From Chryseobacterium panacisoli (GTDB lineage: Bacteria > Bacteroidota > Bacteroidia > Flavobacteriales > Weeksellaceae), in the NCBI RefSeq assembly GCF_008274625.1, contig NZ_VTRU01000004.1, positions 1-64,000 on the forward strand: a stretch of 64,000 nt of DNA, read 5' to 3'. The notes below the pieces were generated by a model. The model was not told the DNA's origin. It ran no database searches and saw only the letters and a list, made by a program, of their open reading frames with translations. The translations under genes were made by a program, and so were the position numbers. The first letter of the stretch is position 1. Every line of letters begins with the position of its first letter. Of this stretch, positions 51,058-59,309 are shown one piece after another.

Positions 51058-51475
51058 TTAGTGCTATCAATAGTCAATTTTTGCTGCGCAAAGTCAATGG
51101 TGAATTGGTATACTTACAAAAATTCACAAGCGAAGCGGATTCATTATTGACTATTAACCATTAGTGCCATCAATAGTCAATTTTTGCTGTGCAAAGTCAA
51201 TGGTGAATTGGTATACTTACAAAAATTCACAAGCAAAGCGGATTCATTATTGACTATTAACCATTAGTGCCATCAATAGTCAATTTTTGCTGTGCAAAGT
51301 GAATAGTGAATCAGCATAATTACAAAAATTCACAAGCGAAGCGAATTCATTATCGACTATTAACCATTAGTGCCATCAATAGTCAATTTTTGCTGTGCAA
51401 AGTCAATGGTGAATTGGTATACTCACAAAAATTCACAAGCGAAGCGAATTGACTATTGACTATTGACTATTCACT
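51058..51475. repeat. Tandem array, four copies of a 103-bp palindromic unit
   Basis: The unit begins with ATTAGTGCCATCAATAGTCAAT at 51058, 51161, 51264 and 51367, exactly 103 bp apart. In each unit AATAGTCAAT (for example 51069-51078) is the inverted copy of ATTGACTATT (51146-51155), so each can form an 87-nt hairpin. Internally, CACAAGCGAAGC repeats. The copies differ by a few point changes; the last runs into three short repeats of ATTGACT. It lies between the phosphoesterase and the oxidoreductase operon and contains no ORF of interest. Confidence 0.85.
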
Positions 51476-51577
51476 CCCGATCTTCAACTTTAAACCCAAA
51501 ACCTGAATCAGACGAACTATAATTTTAATAATACTTTCCTATAATTTATATTATTTTTATTATACAAACATCTATCC

Positions 51578-51585
51578 TAACTTTG
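51578..51585 (+). promoter_or_regulatory. -7 box of the oxidoreductase operon
   Basis: TAACTTTG matches TAnnTTTG, 36 bp before the start codon at 51614. Confidence 0.55.
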
Positions 51586-51613
51586 CAGAGTAAAATTTAA
51601 ACAATCATAAAAA

Positions 51614-52231
51614 ATGAAAAAAGTACTAATCATCAACGGAGGACAGAATTTCGGACATTCCGGAGGAAAATATAATCAGACTATTGCAGAAAACACAGTA
51701 GCAGCTCTTAAAGAATTTGATAATGTAGAAGTGAAGATCACCAATATAAGTGAAAACTATGATAAAAATGAAGAAGTACAAAAGTTTGTCTGGGCAGATT
51801 ACATTATTTACCATACTCCGATCTGGTGGTTTCAGCTTCCGAACGGATTGAAAAGATATATTGATGAAGTTTTCACAGCAGGTCATGCAAAAGGAATTTA
51901 TATGAGCGATGGAAGAAAAGCTGAGAATCCTGAAATCAATTATGGTACAGGAGGAATGCTTGGCGGCAGAAAATATATGCTGACTACAAGCTGGAATGCT
52001 CCTGCAACAGCTTTCACACTTCCCGGAGAATTCTTCAGTGAAAGAAGTGTAGATGATGGACCGTTATTTGGTTTCCATAGAATGAATGCCTTTGTGTCGT
52101 TAGAAAAAATGGAAAGTTTCCACTTCCATGATGTGGAGAAAAATGCCAATATAGAACGTGATATGAAGCTTTACAGAGAACATGTAAGAAACGTATTTGA
52201 AAAAGAATTAAAACCAGAATTAGTATCATGA
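51614..52231 (+). CDS. NAD(P)H-dependent flavodoxin-like quinone reductase (MdaB type)
   Basis: The 205-residue protein has the flavodoxin-like fold with FMN/FAD loop LIINGGQNFGHSGGKYNQ, and the TPIWWFQLPNGLKRYIDEVF and GTGGMLGGRKYMLTTSWNAP motifs of the MdaB family. It reduces quinones by two electrons, avoiding semiquinones. Its stop (TGA) overlaps the ATG of the next gene by 4 bp. It is the first of a run of redox genes. Confidence 0.88.
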   Translation: MKKVLIINGGQNFGHSGGKYNQTIAENTVAALKEFDNVEVKITNISENYDKNEEVQKFVWADYIIYHTPIWWFQLPNGLKRYIDEVFTAGHAKGIYMSDGRKAENPEINYGTGGMLGGRKYMLTTSWNAPATAFTLPGEFFSERSVDDGPLFGFHRMNAFVSLEKMESFHFHDVEKNANIERDMKLYREHVRNVFEKELKPELVS

Positions 52232-53112
52232 AAAAAATACTGATAACAGGTATTACCGGCTATATAGGAGGTACTATCGCTAAAAAACTGCTTGACAGAA
52301 ATTATGAAGTAATTGGGTTAGTTCGTAATGAAAATCATGTACAGGAACTGGAATCATTAGGTATCAAAACCGTTATTGGAAATATCCACAATGAAGATCT
52401 TATAAAAACAGCCGTTGCCGGCGTTGATGCAGTAATCCACAATGCTGATTCCGCAGATGATGCCTATGCAGTGGATAATTTTATCAAAGCAATGGAAGGA
52501 AACCATAAAACATTTATATTTACTTCAGGATCTGCTATTTTCGGTGGTAAAGAAAATGGCAAAAGAAGTGATTTTGTGTTTACTGAAGATTTCCCTCTGA
52601 CTCCAAGACTGGAAATGGCTTCAAGGGTACTTATCAACAATCATGTACTTCAATCTGTTCAAAAAGCTATAAGAAGTATCGTTATTGTTCCTACTATGGT
52701 TTACGGAGAAGGTTTAGGAATAAAAAAAGACAGTATTCAGATTCCGGCTCTGGTTACTTTTTCCAAGAAAAAAGGGCACGGTGTTTATTTTGGAGAAGGT
52801 GAAAATATCTGGTCCAACTTGCATATTGAAGATTTGGCAGATCTTTATGTACTGGCCCTGGAAAAAGCAAAAGGAGGCTCTATCTATTACGCAGAGAATG
52901 GTGCTTCATCTTTGAAAAACATTGCAGAAATCATCAGTAAAAAATATAACCTGGCACCGGCCCAATCTTTAAGTATACAGGATGCTGTTGACAATTTCGG
53001 ACCTGCAGGCGGCTACTTCGGCTTTGCATCCAACAGCAGATGTAGTGCAGACAAAGCCAGAACAGAACTTGAATGGAAACCACTTTATAACTCAATTGAA
53101 AATTTTATTTAA
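52228..53112 (+). CDS. NAD-dependent epimerase/dehydratase (SDR) family protein
   Basis: The 294-residue protein starts with a Rossmann motif ITGITGYIGGTIAKKLLDR and has the SDR-like FIFTSGSAIFGG. There is no clear YxxxK catalytic pair, so it may be an atypical NAD(P)-binding enzyme of the NmrA or epimerase type. Translation is coupled to the MdaB-like gene (4-bp overlap), and the next gene starts 1 bp after the stop. The operon suggests a role in reactive-carbonyl or quinone handling. Confidence 0.82.
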   Translation: MKKILITGITGYIGGTIAKKLLDRNYEVIGLVRNENHVQELESLGIKTVIGNIHNEDLIKTAVAGVDAVIHNADSADDAYAVDNFIKAMEGNHKTFIFTSGSAIFGGKENGKRSDFVFTEDFPLTPRLEMASRVLINNHVLQSVQKAIRSIVIVPTMVYGEGLGIKKDSIQIPALVTFSKKKGHGVYFGEGENIWSNLHIEDLADLYVLALEKAKGGSIYYAENGASSLKNIAEIISKKYNLAPAQSLSIQDAVDNFGPAGGYFGFASNSRCSADKARTELEWKPLYNSIENFI

Positions 53113-53113
53113 T

Positions 53114-53401
53114 ATGAAAATTCATCTTACAGCAATTATAAAAGCCAAAGAAGAACATCAGCCAGAGGTATTGGAAGTTCTTCAGAATATGGTAAAAGAA
53201 ACAAGAAAAGAAGAAGCATGCGAGCTTTACAGCCTCCATCAGGGAATTGAAGACAAAAACGAATTTGTTTTCTACGAAATCTGGAAAAGTAAAGAGGGGC
53301 TGGATCAGCACAATCAGCAGCCTTATATTCAGGCTTTCGGAGCTTTAGTAGATGAGAAGCTTCAGGAAAAACCACAAATTTATATCACCAATATTATTTA
53401 A
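53114..53401 (+). CDS. Putative quinol monooxygenase / ABM-domain protein (YgiN-like)
   Basis: The 95-residue protein begins at ATG 53114, one base after the previous stop. It has the ferredoxin-like antibiotic-biosynthesis monooxygenase domain: LTAIIKAKEEHQPEVLEVLQ, then CELYSLHQGIEDKNEFVFYE and IYITNI at the end. Members act on quinols or aromatic compounds. It is cotranscribed with the MdaB-like and SDR-like genes, which fits a quinone cycle. Confidence 0.88.
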   Translation: MKIHLTAIIKAKEEHQPEVLEVLQNMVKETRKEEACELYSLHQGIEDKNEFVFYEIWKSKEGLDQHNQQPYIQAFGALVDEKLQEKPQIYITNII

Positions 53402-53403
53402 TA

Positions 53404-54159
53404 ATGAAAAAATTAGCGTTTTTAATGCTGGCGATCTTCACAATAGGATTCGCTCAAGCACAAACAAAAAAATCAAAAAATATGAAAAAGAAAATTTTAT
53501 TTGTCGTAACCAGCCATGATAAAAAAGGAAGTACTGGTGAAGATACAGGCTATTATTTGGGAGAAGTTTCGCATCCTTGGGAAGTTCTTCACAAAGCAGG
53601 ATATGAAATTGACTTTGTAAGTCCTAAAGGTGGAACTCCTCCTGTAGACGGATTCGATTTGAAAGATCCGGTAAACAAAGAATTCTGGGAAAATAAAGAA
53701 TATAAGAATAAGATTGATCATTCTATGACCCCCTCTCAGGTAAACCCGAAAGAATATTCAACCATCTTTTATGCAGGAGGACATGGAGCTATGTGGGATT
53801 TTGCAGATAATAAAGACTTAGCAGATATCGCTTCAAAAATCTATGAAAACGGAGGTATTGTAGCAGCTGTATGCCATGGTCCGGCTGGATTGGTAAATAT
53901 CAAACTGAATAACGGGAAATATCTTGTAGACGGAAAGAGAATCAATGCTTTCACTAATGAAGAGGAAGCTGAAGTAAAATTAACAGATATAGTTCCTTTC
54001 TTATTAGAAAACAAACTGAAAGAAAGAGGAGCGCAATTTGAAAAATCAGGACTTTGGCAGAACCATGTAGTTACAGATCAGAGAGTGATCACAGGACAGA
54101 ATCCACAGTCTGCAAAGAGCGTTGGAGAAGCCATTTTAAAAGAATTAAATAATAAATAA
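53404..54159 (+). CDS. Exported DJ-1/PfpI family protein
   Basis: The 251-residue protein has the type 1 glutamine amidotransferase-like fold with nucleophile Cys in AVCHGPAGL and an acidic residue in FYAGGHGAMWDF, as in Hsp31/YajL proteins. It starts with a signal peptide (MLAIFTIGFAQAQ), unusual for this family, where most act in the cytoplasm. It is either a periplasmic glyoxalase/deglycase or a chaperone. It begins 2 bp after the ABM gene stop, so it is in the same transcript. Confidence 0.87.
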   Translation: MKKLAFLMLAIFTIGFAQAQTKKSKNMKKKILFVVTSHDKKGSTGEDTGYYLGEVSHPWEVLHKAGYEIDFVSPKGGTPPVDGFDLKDPVNKEFWENKEYKNKIDHSMTPSQVNPKEYSTIFYAGGHGAMWDFADNKDLADIASKIYENGGIVAAVCHGPAGLVNIKLNNGKYLVDGKRINAFTNEEEAEVKLTDIVPFLLENKLKERGAQFEKSGLWQNHVVTDQRVITGQNPQSAKSVGEAILKELNNK

Positions 54160-54170
54160 TTTTTAACTAC

Positions 54171-54374
54171 AAAAGTCGCAAAAGTTTTAAACACTTAAGT
54201 AAAAGCTATAATGCAGACTGTTGATAAGAACACTTAAGTTTTTGAAAATCTCCGATTTTTGCGAATACTACAATTGAAACGGCTAGAATTCCCCTCTTCC
54301 GGAGGGATGGCGAAAATTCAAAGAATTTCTGACGGGTGGTTTACAAAACGTCTATCAAAACTTTTGCGTCTTTT
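54171..54374. repeat. 204-bp element flanked by 18-bp inverted repeats
   Basis: AAAAGTCGCAAAAGTTTT (54171-54188) matches the reverse complement of AAAACTTTTGCGTCTTTT (54357-54374) at 17 of 18 bases. Inside lie CACTTAAGT-type repeats and a hairpin region CCCTCTTCCGGAGGGATGGCG. It has no ORF. It may be a small non-autonomous repeat. Confidence 0.6.
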
Positions 54375-54414
54375 ATCATTTAACACACAATAACAAATTT
54401 CAGCAGTAACAAAA

Positions 54415-55398
54415 ATGGAATATAGAAAATTAGGAAATACAGATTTAGAATTATCAGCAATCACACACGGAGCTTTTGCCATCGGAGGTAATATGTGGGG
54501 AGGTAATGAAAAACAGGACTCTATCAACTCTATTCATGCATCATTAGATCACGGAGTAACTTCTATCGACACGGCACCTTTCTACGGTTTCGGATTGAGT
54601 GAAGAAATGATTGGAGAGGCAATCAAAGGAAAAGACCGTTCAAAAATCCAGCTTTTAACAAAATTCGGATTGGTATGGGACGGAAGTAATAACGGAAAAG
54701 GAGAGTTTTTCTTTGATGCTGAAGACGAAGGAAAAACAATTCCCATATATAAATTAGCTTCCAAAGAAAACATCATCAAAGAAGTTGAGGAAAGCTTACA
54801 AAGATTAGGGACGGATTATATCGACCTTTTACAGCTTCACTGGCCGGACAGTACAACGCCTATAGGTGAGACAATGGAAGCCATGGAGCTATTAATTCAG
54901 CAAGGAAAAATCCGTACTGCAGGAGTAAGTAACTATAGCGTGGCTCAAATGAAAGAAGCTAACAGAACTTTAAAGCTTGCCAGCAATCAGGTTTCTTACA
55001 GTATGCTGAATCGTGCCATTGAAAATGATCTTGTCCCTTATTCTTTGGAAAACAATTCAGGAATTATTGTATACAGCCCAATGGAAAGAGGTCTTTTAAC
55101 CGGTAAATATTTCAAAGAAACCCAATTAAAAGATAACGATCACAGAAACGGATATTTCTCGCAGTTTGATTTGAATAAAGTGAAAACTTTCTTAGAAAAA
55201 ATTGAACCTATTGCTCAGGAAAAAGGAGCCAGCCTTTCTCAACTGGTATTAAGATGGACTACGCTGCAGCCGGCAATTACAGTAGTATTGGCAGGAGCAA
55301 GAAATGCACAGCAAGCCATCGAAAATGCAAAAGCGATGTCTATTGACCTTTCTCAGGAAGAATTGAACTTCATCAATTCAGCTTTAAGCGAAATTTAA
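54415..55398 (+). CDS. Aldo/keto reductase (second, YghZ/Tas-like)
   Basis: The 327-residue TIM-barrel protein has AKR residues Asp and Tyr in TSIDTAPFYGFGLSEE, Lys in LLTKFG, and His in LLQLHWPD. The NADP-binding tail is seen in LAGARNAQQAIENAKAM. It belongs to a group separate from the AKR5 gene at 47.3 kb. It is a monocistronic gene after the exported DJ-1 gene and a repeat element. Substrate unknown. Confidence 0.9.
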   Translation: MEYRKLGNTDLELSAITHGAFAIGGNMWGGNEKQDSINSIHASLDHGVTSIDTAPFYGFGLSEEMIGEAIKGKDRSKIQLLTKFGLVWDGSNNGKGEFFFDAEDEGKTIPIYKLASKENIIKEVEESLQRLGTDYIDLLQLHWPDSTTPIGETMEAMELLIQQGKIRTAGVSNYSVAQMKEANRTLKLASNQVSYSMLNRAIENDLVPYSLENNSGIIVYSPMERGLLTGKYFKETQLKDNDHRNGYFSQFDLNKVKTFLEKIEPIAQEKGASLSQLVLRWTTLQPAITVVLAGARNAQQAIENAKAMSIDLSQEELNFINSALSEI

Positions 55399-55632
55399 TG
55401 TAAAAGTGGAAGCTGGAAGAAAGAGGCTGGAAGTTCTATTATTGTATTGATCATTAACACGCTTTTATTGTACTATTCTGAGTATAACAAAGGGATTCTT
55501 CCTTCGTCGAAATGACAATTGAAATTAAATTGTGCACAAATCAAATCGATACAACTCCATCTGTTATCAGACTTCAATAACTTCCCTCCCAATCTTCCAG
55601 CTTCTCTCCTTTAACTCTCATACCTCATAAAA

Positions 55633-56601
55633 ATGAAAAATAATCTGATCAAAATGTTCGGGTTAGCAACCCTATTGACCATTAACAGCATTACATTAAA
55701 TGCTCAGACACTTGTCAATCCTGAAGATACATCATGGTATCCTTCTGTTTACGGAGCACAGGACGAAATCGGAGCGGCTAATTTATTGACTCCTGAAGTT
55801 GTAAAACAGGCTCTGGGACTGGTAAAGCAGGGAAAAACCTTAGCTCTTGCCGTTCCTATTGATAAAAAACTTCCGGCTTTCAGACACAGAAGCTTCAATT
55901 TATATAATATTCAGCCCGGAGAACAGGGCGGAAAAAGCATAGGTCCCAATAAATTTACATTCAATGATGAACTTGTCAACGGATGGACCGGAGTGGGAAC
56001 CCAGCTGAATGGCATCGGGCACATCGGAATTGACAACACTTACTACAACGGAAATAAAGCGACAGACTTTGTAACTGTAGAAGGTGTAAAAAAACTAGGT
56101 GTGGAAAAAGTACCTCCTTTCGTTACCCGTGGTGTAGTCCTTGATATGACCACACATTATGGTAAAGCAATTGTACCCGGAGGAACAGAATTTACGGTAG
56201 AAGACATCAAATCTGTTTTAAAGAAACAGGGACTTATCCTGAGAAAAGGAGATATCGTTCTTTTCAATACCGGATGGCTTGAATTGATCGGTAAAAACAA
56301 TCAACAATTCTTAGAAACTGAACCGGGAATCGGAATGGATGCTGCAAAATGGCTTGCCGATCAGGGAATCGTAGCTTTTGGTGGTGATACCTGGGCTTCT
56401 GAAGTCTATCCTAATCCGAAAAGTAAAGAAGAATTTCCCATCAACCAGTTTATGCTGGCTAAAAAAGGAATTTATAATCTGGAACTGATTGACAGCCGTC
56501 CTTTGGTGAAGCAAAAAATCTGGGAATTTTTATTCGTGTTGGGGCAGCCTTTATACGTAGGTTCTACTCAGGTGAATGTGAATCCGGTGGCTATTTATTA
56601 A
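55633..56601 (+). CDS. Secreted cyclase family protein (kynurenine formamidase-like)
   Basis: The 322-residue protein has a signal peptide (ATLLTINSITLNAQ) and belongs to the cyclase family, PF04199. The metal-binding segment reads NGIGHIGIDNTYYNG rather than the usual HxGTHxDxPxH. This variant occurs in longer family members with a role in hydrolysis of cyclic or aromatic compounds. Substrate unknown. It is monocistronic and ends before a strong terminator at 56.7 kb. Confidence 0.82.
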   Translation: MKNNLIKMFGLATLLTINSITLNAQTLVNPEDTSWYPSVYGAQDEIGAANLLTPEVVKQALGLVKQGKTLALAVPIDKKLPAFRHRSFNLYNIQPGEQGGKSIGPNKFTFNDELVNGWTGVGTQLNGIGHIGIDNTYYNGNKATDFVTVEGVKKLGVEKVPPFVTRGVVLDMTTHYGKAIVPGGTEFTVEDIKSVLKKQGLILRKGDIVLFNTGWLELIGKNNQQFLETEPGIGMDAAKWLADQGIVAFGGDTWASEVYPNPKSKEEFPINQFMLAKKGIYNLELIDSRPLVKQKIWEFLFVLGQPLYVGSTQVNVNPVAIY

Positions 56602-56728
56602 TCATATCCATTGATTTTTTAAGAGCAGGAAGACAGGGTAATTCGTTTAAAAAATAAAATTAACCTTAGAATTTATTTTTAGAATTAATACTCAAACTGT
56701 TTTACATTGTCATTTTGCATCTTATAAT

Positions 56729-56762
56729 AAAACGGCCTTTCAGGTTTGAAAGGCCGTTTTTT
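56729..56762. terminator. Bidirectional terminator
   Basis: AAAACGGCCTTTCA pairs with TGAAAGGCCGTTTTTT around a 4-nt loop. It lies between the secreted cyclase gene and the AhpD-like gene. Confidence 0.9.
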
Positions 56763-56837
56763 AAATAAAGTAAACATCCGTAGATCATGCAGTCTTCATC
56801 AACTTCCATCCTGCATCTCCCACACACCCTGATTTCA

Positions 56838-57281
56838 CTATTTTGCAATCGGAAGATGGGTACTTATTGCAATTCTGTTCCATGCATTGATTGTAATGAT
56901 AGCCATGATGATCTGAGCGATCTGGTTATCATCGAAAAATGACTTTGCTTTTTGATAAGTTTCTTCAGTTAATCCTTTATCACTTATCAGCGTAATTTCC
57001 TCTGTCATTGCCAAAAGCACCTGCTCTTCTTCTGTGAAAAATTCTTTTGCTTCCGTCCATCCGTTCAGGATAAAAATTCTCTGAGGCGTTTCACCATACT
57101 TAATGGCATCTTTTGTGTGCATATCAAGGCAGAAAGCACATTTATTAATCTGTGAAGCCCTGATTTTAATTAATTCCTTCTGAATGTGGGTTAAAGAAAT
57201 GGTCTGTAAGTATCCTTCTAATCCCATCATCGCTTTGTAAGCTGCTGAATCTACTGTTGCAATATTTAATCTTGCGCTCAT
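56838..57281 (-). CDS. Carboxymuconolactone decarboxylase (AhpD-like) family protein
   Basis: The 147-residue helical protein has the AhpD-type catalytic triplet: CxxC with downstream His in CAFCLDMHTKDA. Such proteins reduce peroxides through the Cys pair. It follows the DoxX gene by 7 bp on the same strand. It could detoxify peroxides in concert with DoxX. Confidence 0.92.
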   Translation of the reverse strand: MSARLNIATVDSAAYKAMMGLEGYLQTISLTHIQKELIKIRASQINKCAFCLDMHTKDAIKYGETPQRIFILNGWTEAKEFFTEEEQVLLAMTEEITLISDKGLTEETYQKAKSFFDDNQIAQIIMAIITINAWNRIAISTHLPIAK

Positions 57282-57288
57282 TATATTA

Positions 57289-57720
57289 TTATTTTTTGGT
57301 TAATTGATCTATACTTAAAGAATATTGCTGCTGGACCGCCAGTAAGAGAGCTGCGGCACTTCCTACCCATACAGAATAGTTGAGTGGAGCTTTAGGCCCT
57401 AAAGCAACGGTCATGGACAGGGCAAAAATCAATAGCAAAATACTGCTTCCATACGCTGCAATCTTGGTTTTAAACCCTGCAATCAGCATCAATGGAAAAA
57501 GAATCTCAAAGAAAGTAGAGGCATATGCTGAGAATGTACTCATTGTTTCCGGAAGAAAAAATGTCAGCTGTCTTGTATATTCTTTAAAGCTCTCCATGTT
57601 TCCCCATGCTGAATTTTCTTTGCTCCACCATCCCAATCGGTCTGCCACTGCAGAAAGCATGGTTACTGCAAGAGCAAGTCTTAAAAACAGCTGCGGAAAT
57701 TGATTTTTGGTATCTGTCAT
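57289..57720 (-). CDS. DoxX family membrane protein
   Basis: The 143-residue protein has four transmembrane helices and the DoxX signature (FPQLFLRLALAVTMLSAVAD, and FEILFPLMLIAGFKTKIAA). It starts at ATG 57720. DoxX proteins take part in thiosulfate or quinone redox or in small-molecule tolerance. It is the first gene of a two-gene operon with the AhpD-like protein; the Crp/Fnr regulator upstream is on the same strand, 63 bp from the start. Confidence 0.87.
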   Translation of the reverse strand: MTDTKNQFPQLFLRLALAVTMLSAVADRLGWWSKENSAWGNMESFKEYTRQLTFFLPETMSTFSAYASTFFEILFPLMLIAGFKTKIAAYGSSILLLIFALSMTVALGPKAPLNYSVWVGSAAALLLAVQQQYSLSIDQLTKK

Positions 57721-57783
57721 TGCATTGGCTTTTAATAACATGACAAATTTCCGATTTCTGATCCGTAAAAATCTTAAACTGGT

Positions 57784-58356
57784 TTAAGATCGTAACTTTG
57801 CCCTGATTTCACTTAAATATTCCGGGGTAAAACCTAAAAAGGAAGCAATGAGATATTGTGGAATTCTCTGTATAAACCAAGGGTACAACGTACTGAAATG
57901 CACATAATATTCTTCTTTCGTCATCTCATAAATATAACGGATTCTTTTTTCGGCAGCGGCATAAGCCGTTTGGTAAACCATTCTGAAATAACGTTCCATA
58001 ACGGGATGCTTTTCCAGTAAAAGTTCCTGAGACTGAAAATCAATGGCTAAAATCCTGGAGTTTTCTACAGCCTGAATATTAAAATCTGATTTCATCTGTT
58101 TTTCAAAAGCAAAAGTATCAGACATCCACCAGTTTTCTATGGCAAATTCTGTGGTTTGCTCCACTCCTTTTTCGTTCACAAAAAACTTTCTCAGACATCC
58201 CTCTAATACGAAATATTTAAATTTACAGACATCACCTTCAAGCATCAGATTTTCTTTCTTTTTCACTTTTAAAACCTGAAAAAAAGAAATGACAGAAGCA
58301 AATTCTTCTTCGTTTATTGTAATGAATTTATCTAAATGCGCCTTGAAAGTTTCCAT
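57784..58356 (-). CDS. Crp/Fnr family transcriptional regulator
   Basis: The 190-residue protein has an N-terminal cyclic nucleotide-binding-like beta-barrel (KFKYFVLEGCLRKFFVNEKG) and a C-terminal helix-turn-helix that is compact (QYLIASFLGFTPEYLSEIRA). It lacks the Fnr Cys cluster, and the usual cNMP phosphate-binding Arg is not evident, so it may bind another signal. It lies upstream of the DoxX/AhpD operon on the same strand and diverges from the DUF1304 gene; either may be its target. Confidence 0.86.
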   Translation of the reverse strand: METFKAHLDKFITINEEEFASVISFFQVLKVKKKENLMLEGDVCKFKYFVLEGCLRKFFVNEKGVEQTTEFAIENWWMSDTFAFEKQMKSDFNIQAVENSRILAIDFQSQELLLEKHPVMERYFRMVYQTAYAAAEKRIRYIYEMTKEEYYVHFSTLYPWFIQRIPQYLIASFLGFTPEYLSEIRAKLRS

Positions 58357-58422
58357 TGTAATATTTAGTAATCAAACTTAACTTTATTTTTTTAGTTTTA
58401 CAATTCCAAAAAACAATAAATC

Positions 58423-58788
58423 ATGGACATCGTTGCAAAAATTTTGATCGCCTTAGTCGCAATAGAACATATCTACATTCTTTGGATGGAGATGTTTGCC
58501 TGGGAAACAAAAGGTAAAGAAGTATTCAAGGCTGCTTTACCCGCTGAAATGTTTAAGCCTACCAAAGGACTTGCTGCCAATCAGGGACTTTACAATGGTT
58601 TTCTGGCTGCCGGGCTGATCTGGTCGTTCCTGATCAAAGATCCGCAATGGCAGACCAATGTAGCACTATTCTTTTTAGGTTGTGTAGCCGTGGCCGGAAT
58701 TTACGGGGCAATCTCTGCCACAAAAAAAATATTCTTTGTACAGGCACTTCCTGCAATATTGGCCATTATTGCTGTTTTACTGAAGTAA
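58423..58788 (+). CDS. DUF1304 family membrane protein
   Basis: The 121-residue protein has four transmembrane helices and the DUF1304 N-terminus (IAKILIALVAIEHIYILWME variant). The family is not characterised. It is divergent from the Crp/Fnr gene, 66 bp between the start codons, so it may be under that regulator. A hairpin AAGAAGCT/AGCTTCTT at 58872-58894 follows. Confidence 0.88.
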   Translation: MDIVAKILIALVAIEHIYILWMEMFAWETKGKEVFKAALPAEMFKPTKGLAANQGLYNGFLAAGLIWSFLIKDPQWQTNVALFFLGCVAVAGIYGAISATKKIFFVQALPAILAIIAVLLK

Positions 58789-58927
58789 TTTCCATCGCTC
58801 ATATTCTATACCATATCCATACACTCTTATCTTTAATGACAAGGGAAAATCACCTGTATCTCTTTTCCACAAAGAAGCTTAAAACCAGCTTCTTACGTTC
58901 AAAAAAATCCATTTAATATAAAATTCG

Positions 58928-58935
58928 TAAATTTG
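58928..58935 (+). promoter_or_regulatory. -7 box upstream of the betaine transporter operon
   Basis: TAAATTTG matches TAnnTTTG. It would start a leader of about 370 nt before the ATG at 59310. Confidence 0.5.
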
Positions 58936-59060
58936 CATCGTCATAAAAAATTGATATACAGGTTTTTTATGCTGATCTGCATTTTGATGAAATGTAGAAA
59001 TTCAAGTTGTTCAGTACACATATCTGTAATTACCTCATCCGTAATTTAATTGTAGAATCT

Positions 59061-59104
59061 ATGTAAAAGAGTAACCTCTTTTTACATGCTACACTCTTTT
59101 TCTA
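59061..59104 (+). promoter_or_regulatory. Structured leader with two hairpins before the betaine ABC operon
   Basis: ATGTAAAAGAG (59061-59071) pairs with CTCTTTTTACAT (59076-59087) with one bulged T; ACTCT then pairs with AGAGT downstream. No T-run follows, so it is not a standard terminator. A regulatory leader is possible. Confidence 0.4.
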
Positions 59105-59309
59105 GAGTATAATCTAATTGAAATATTTAAAAATAAACATAAGGCCAAATGGTCGGTATGCTCTTATTTTTTTGTTAAAAGCTTTTATCACTATAAGCTA
59201 TGCAAATTATTTTGCACTATCGTCATCAGCAGAACAACAAAGATTAAACGCATATAACAAACTGGTGTACAGTTTTTTATATCATTTATTAATTCAAAAA
59301 ATTCTGAAT

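Noticed and set aside
51058..51475. CRISPR-like array
   Set aside because: The 103-bp units abut without unique spacers and each is a palindrome; there are no cas genes.
59118..59309. N-terminal 64-codon extension of the ABC ATPase
   Set aside because: It begins at a weak TTG, has no similarity to ProV N-termini and overlaps the presumed structured leader; ATG 59310 fits better.
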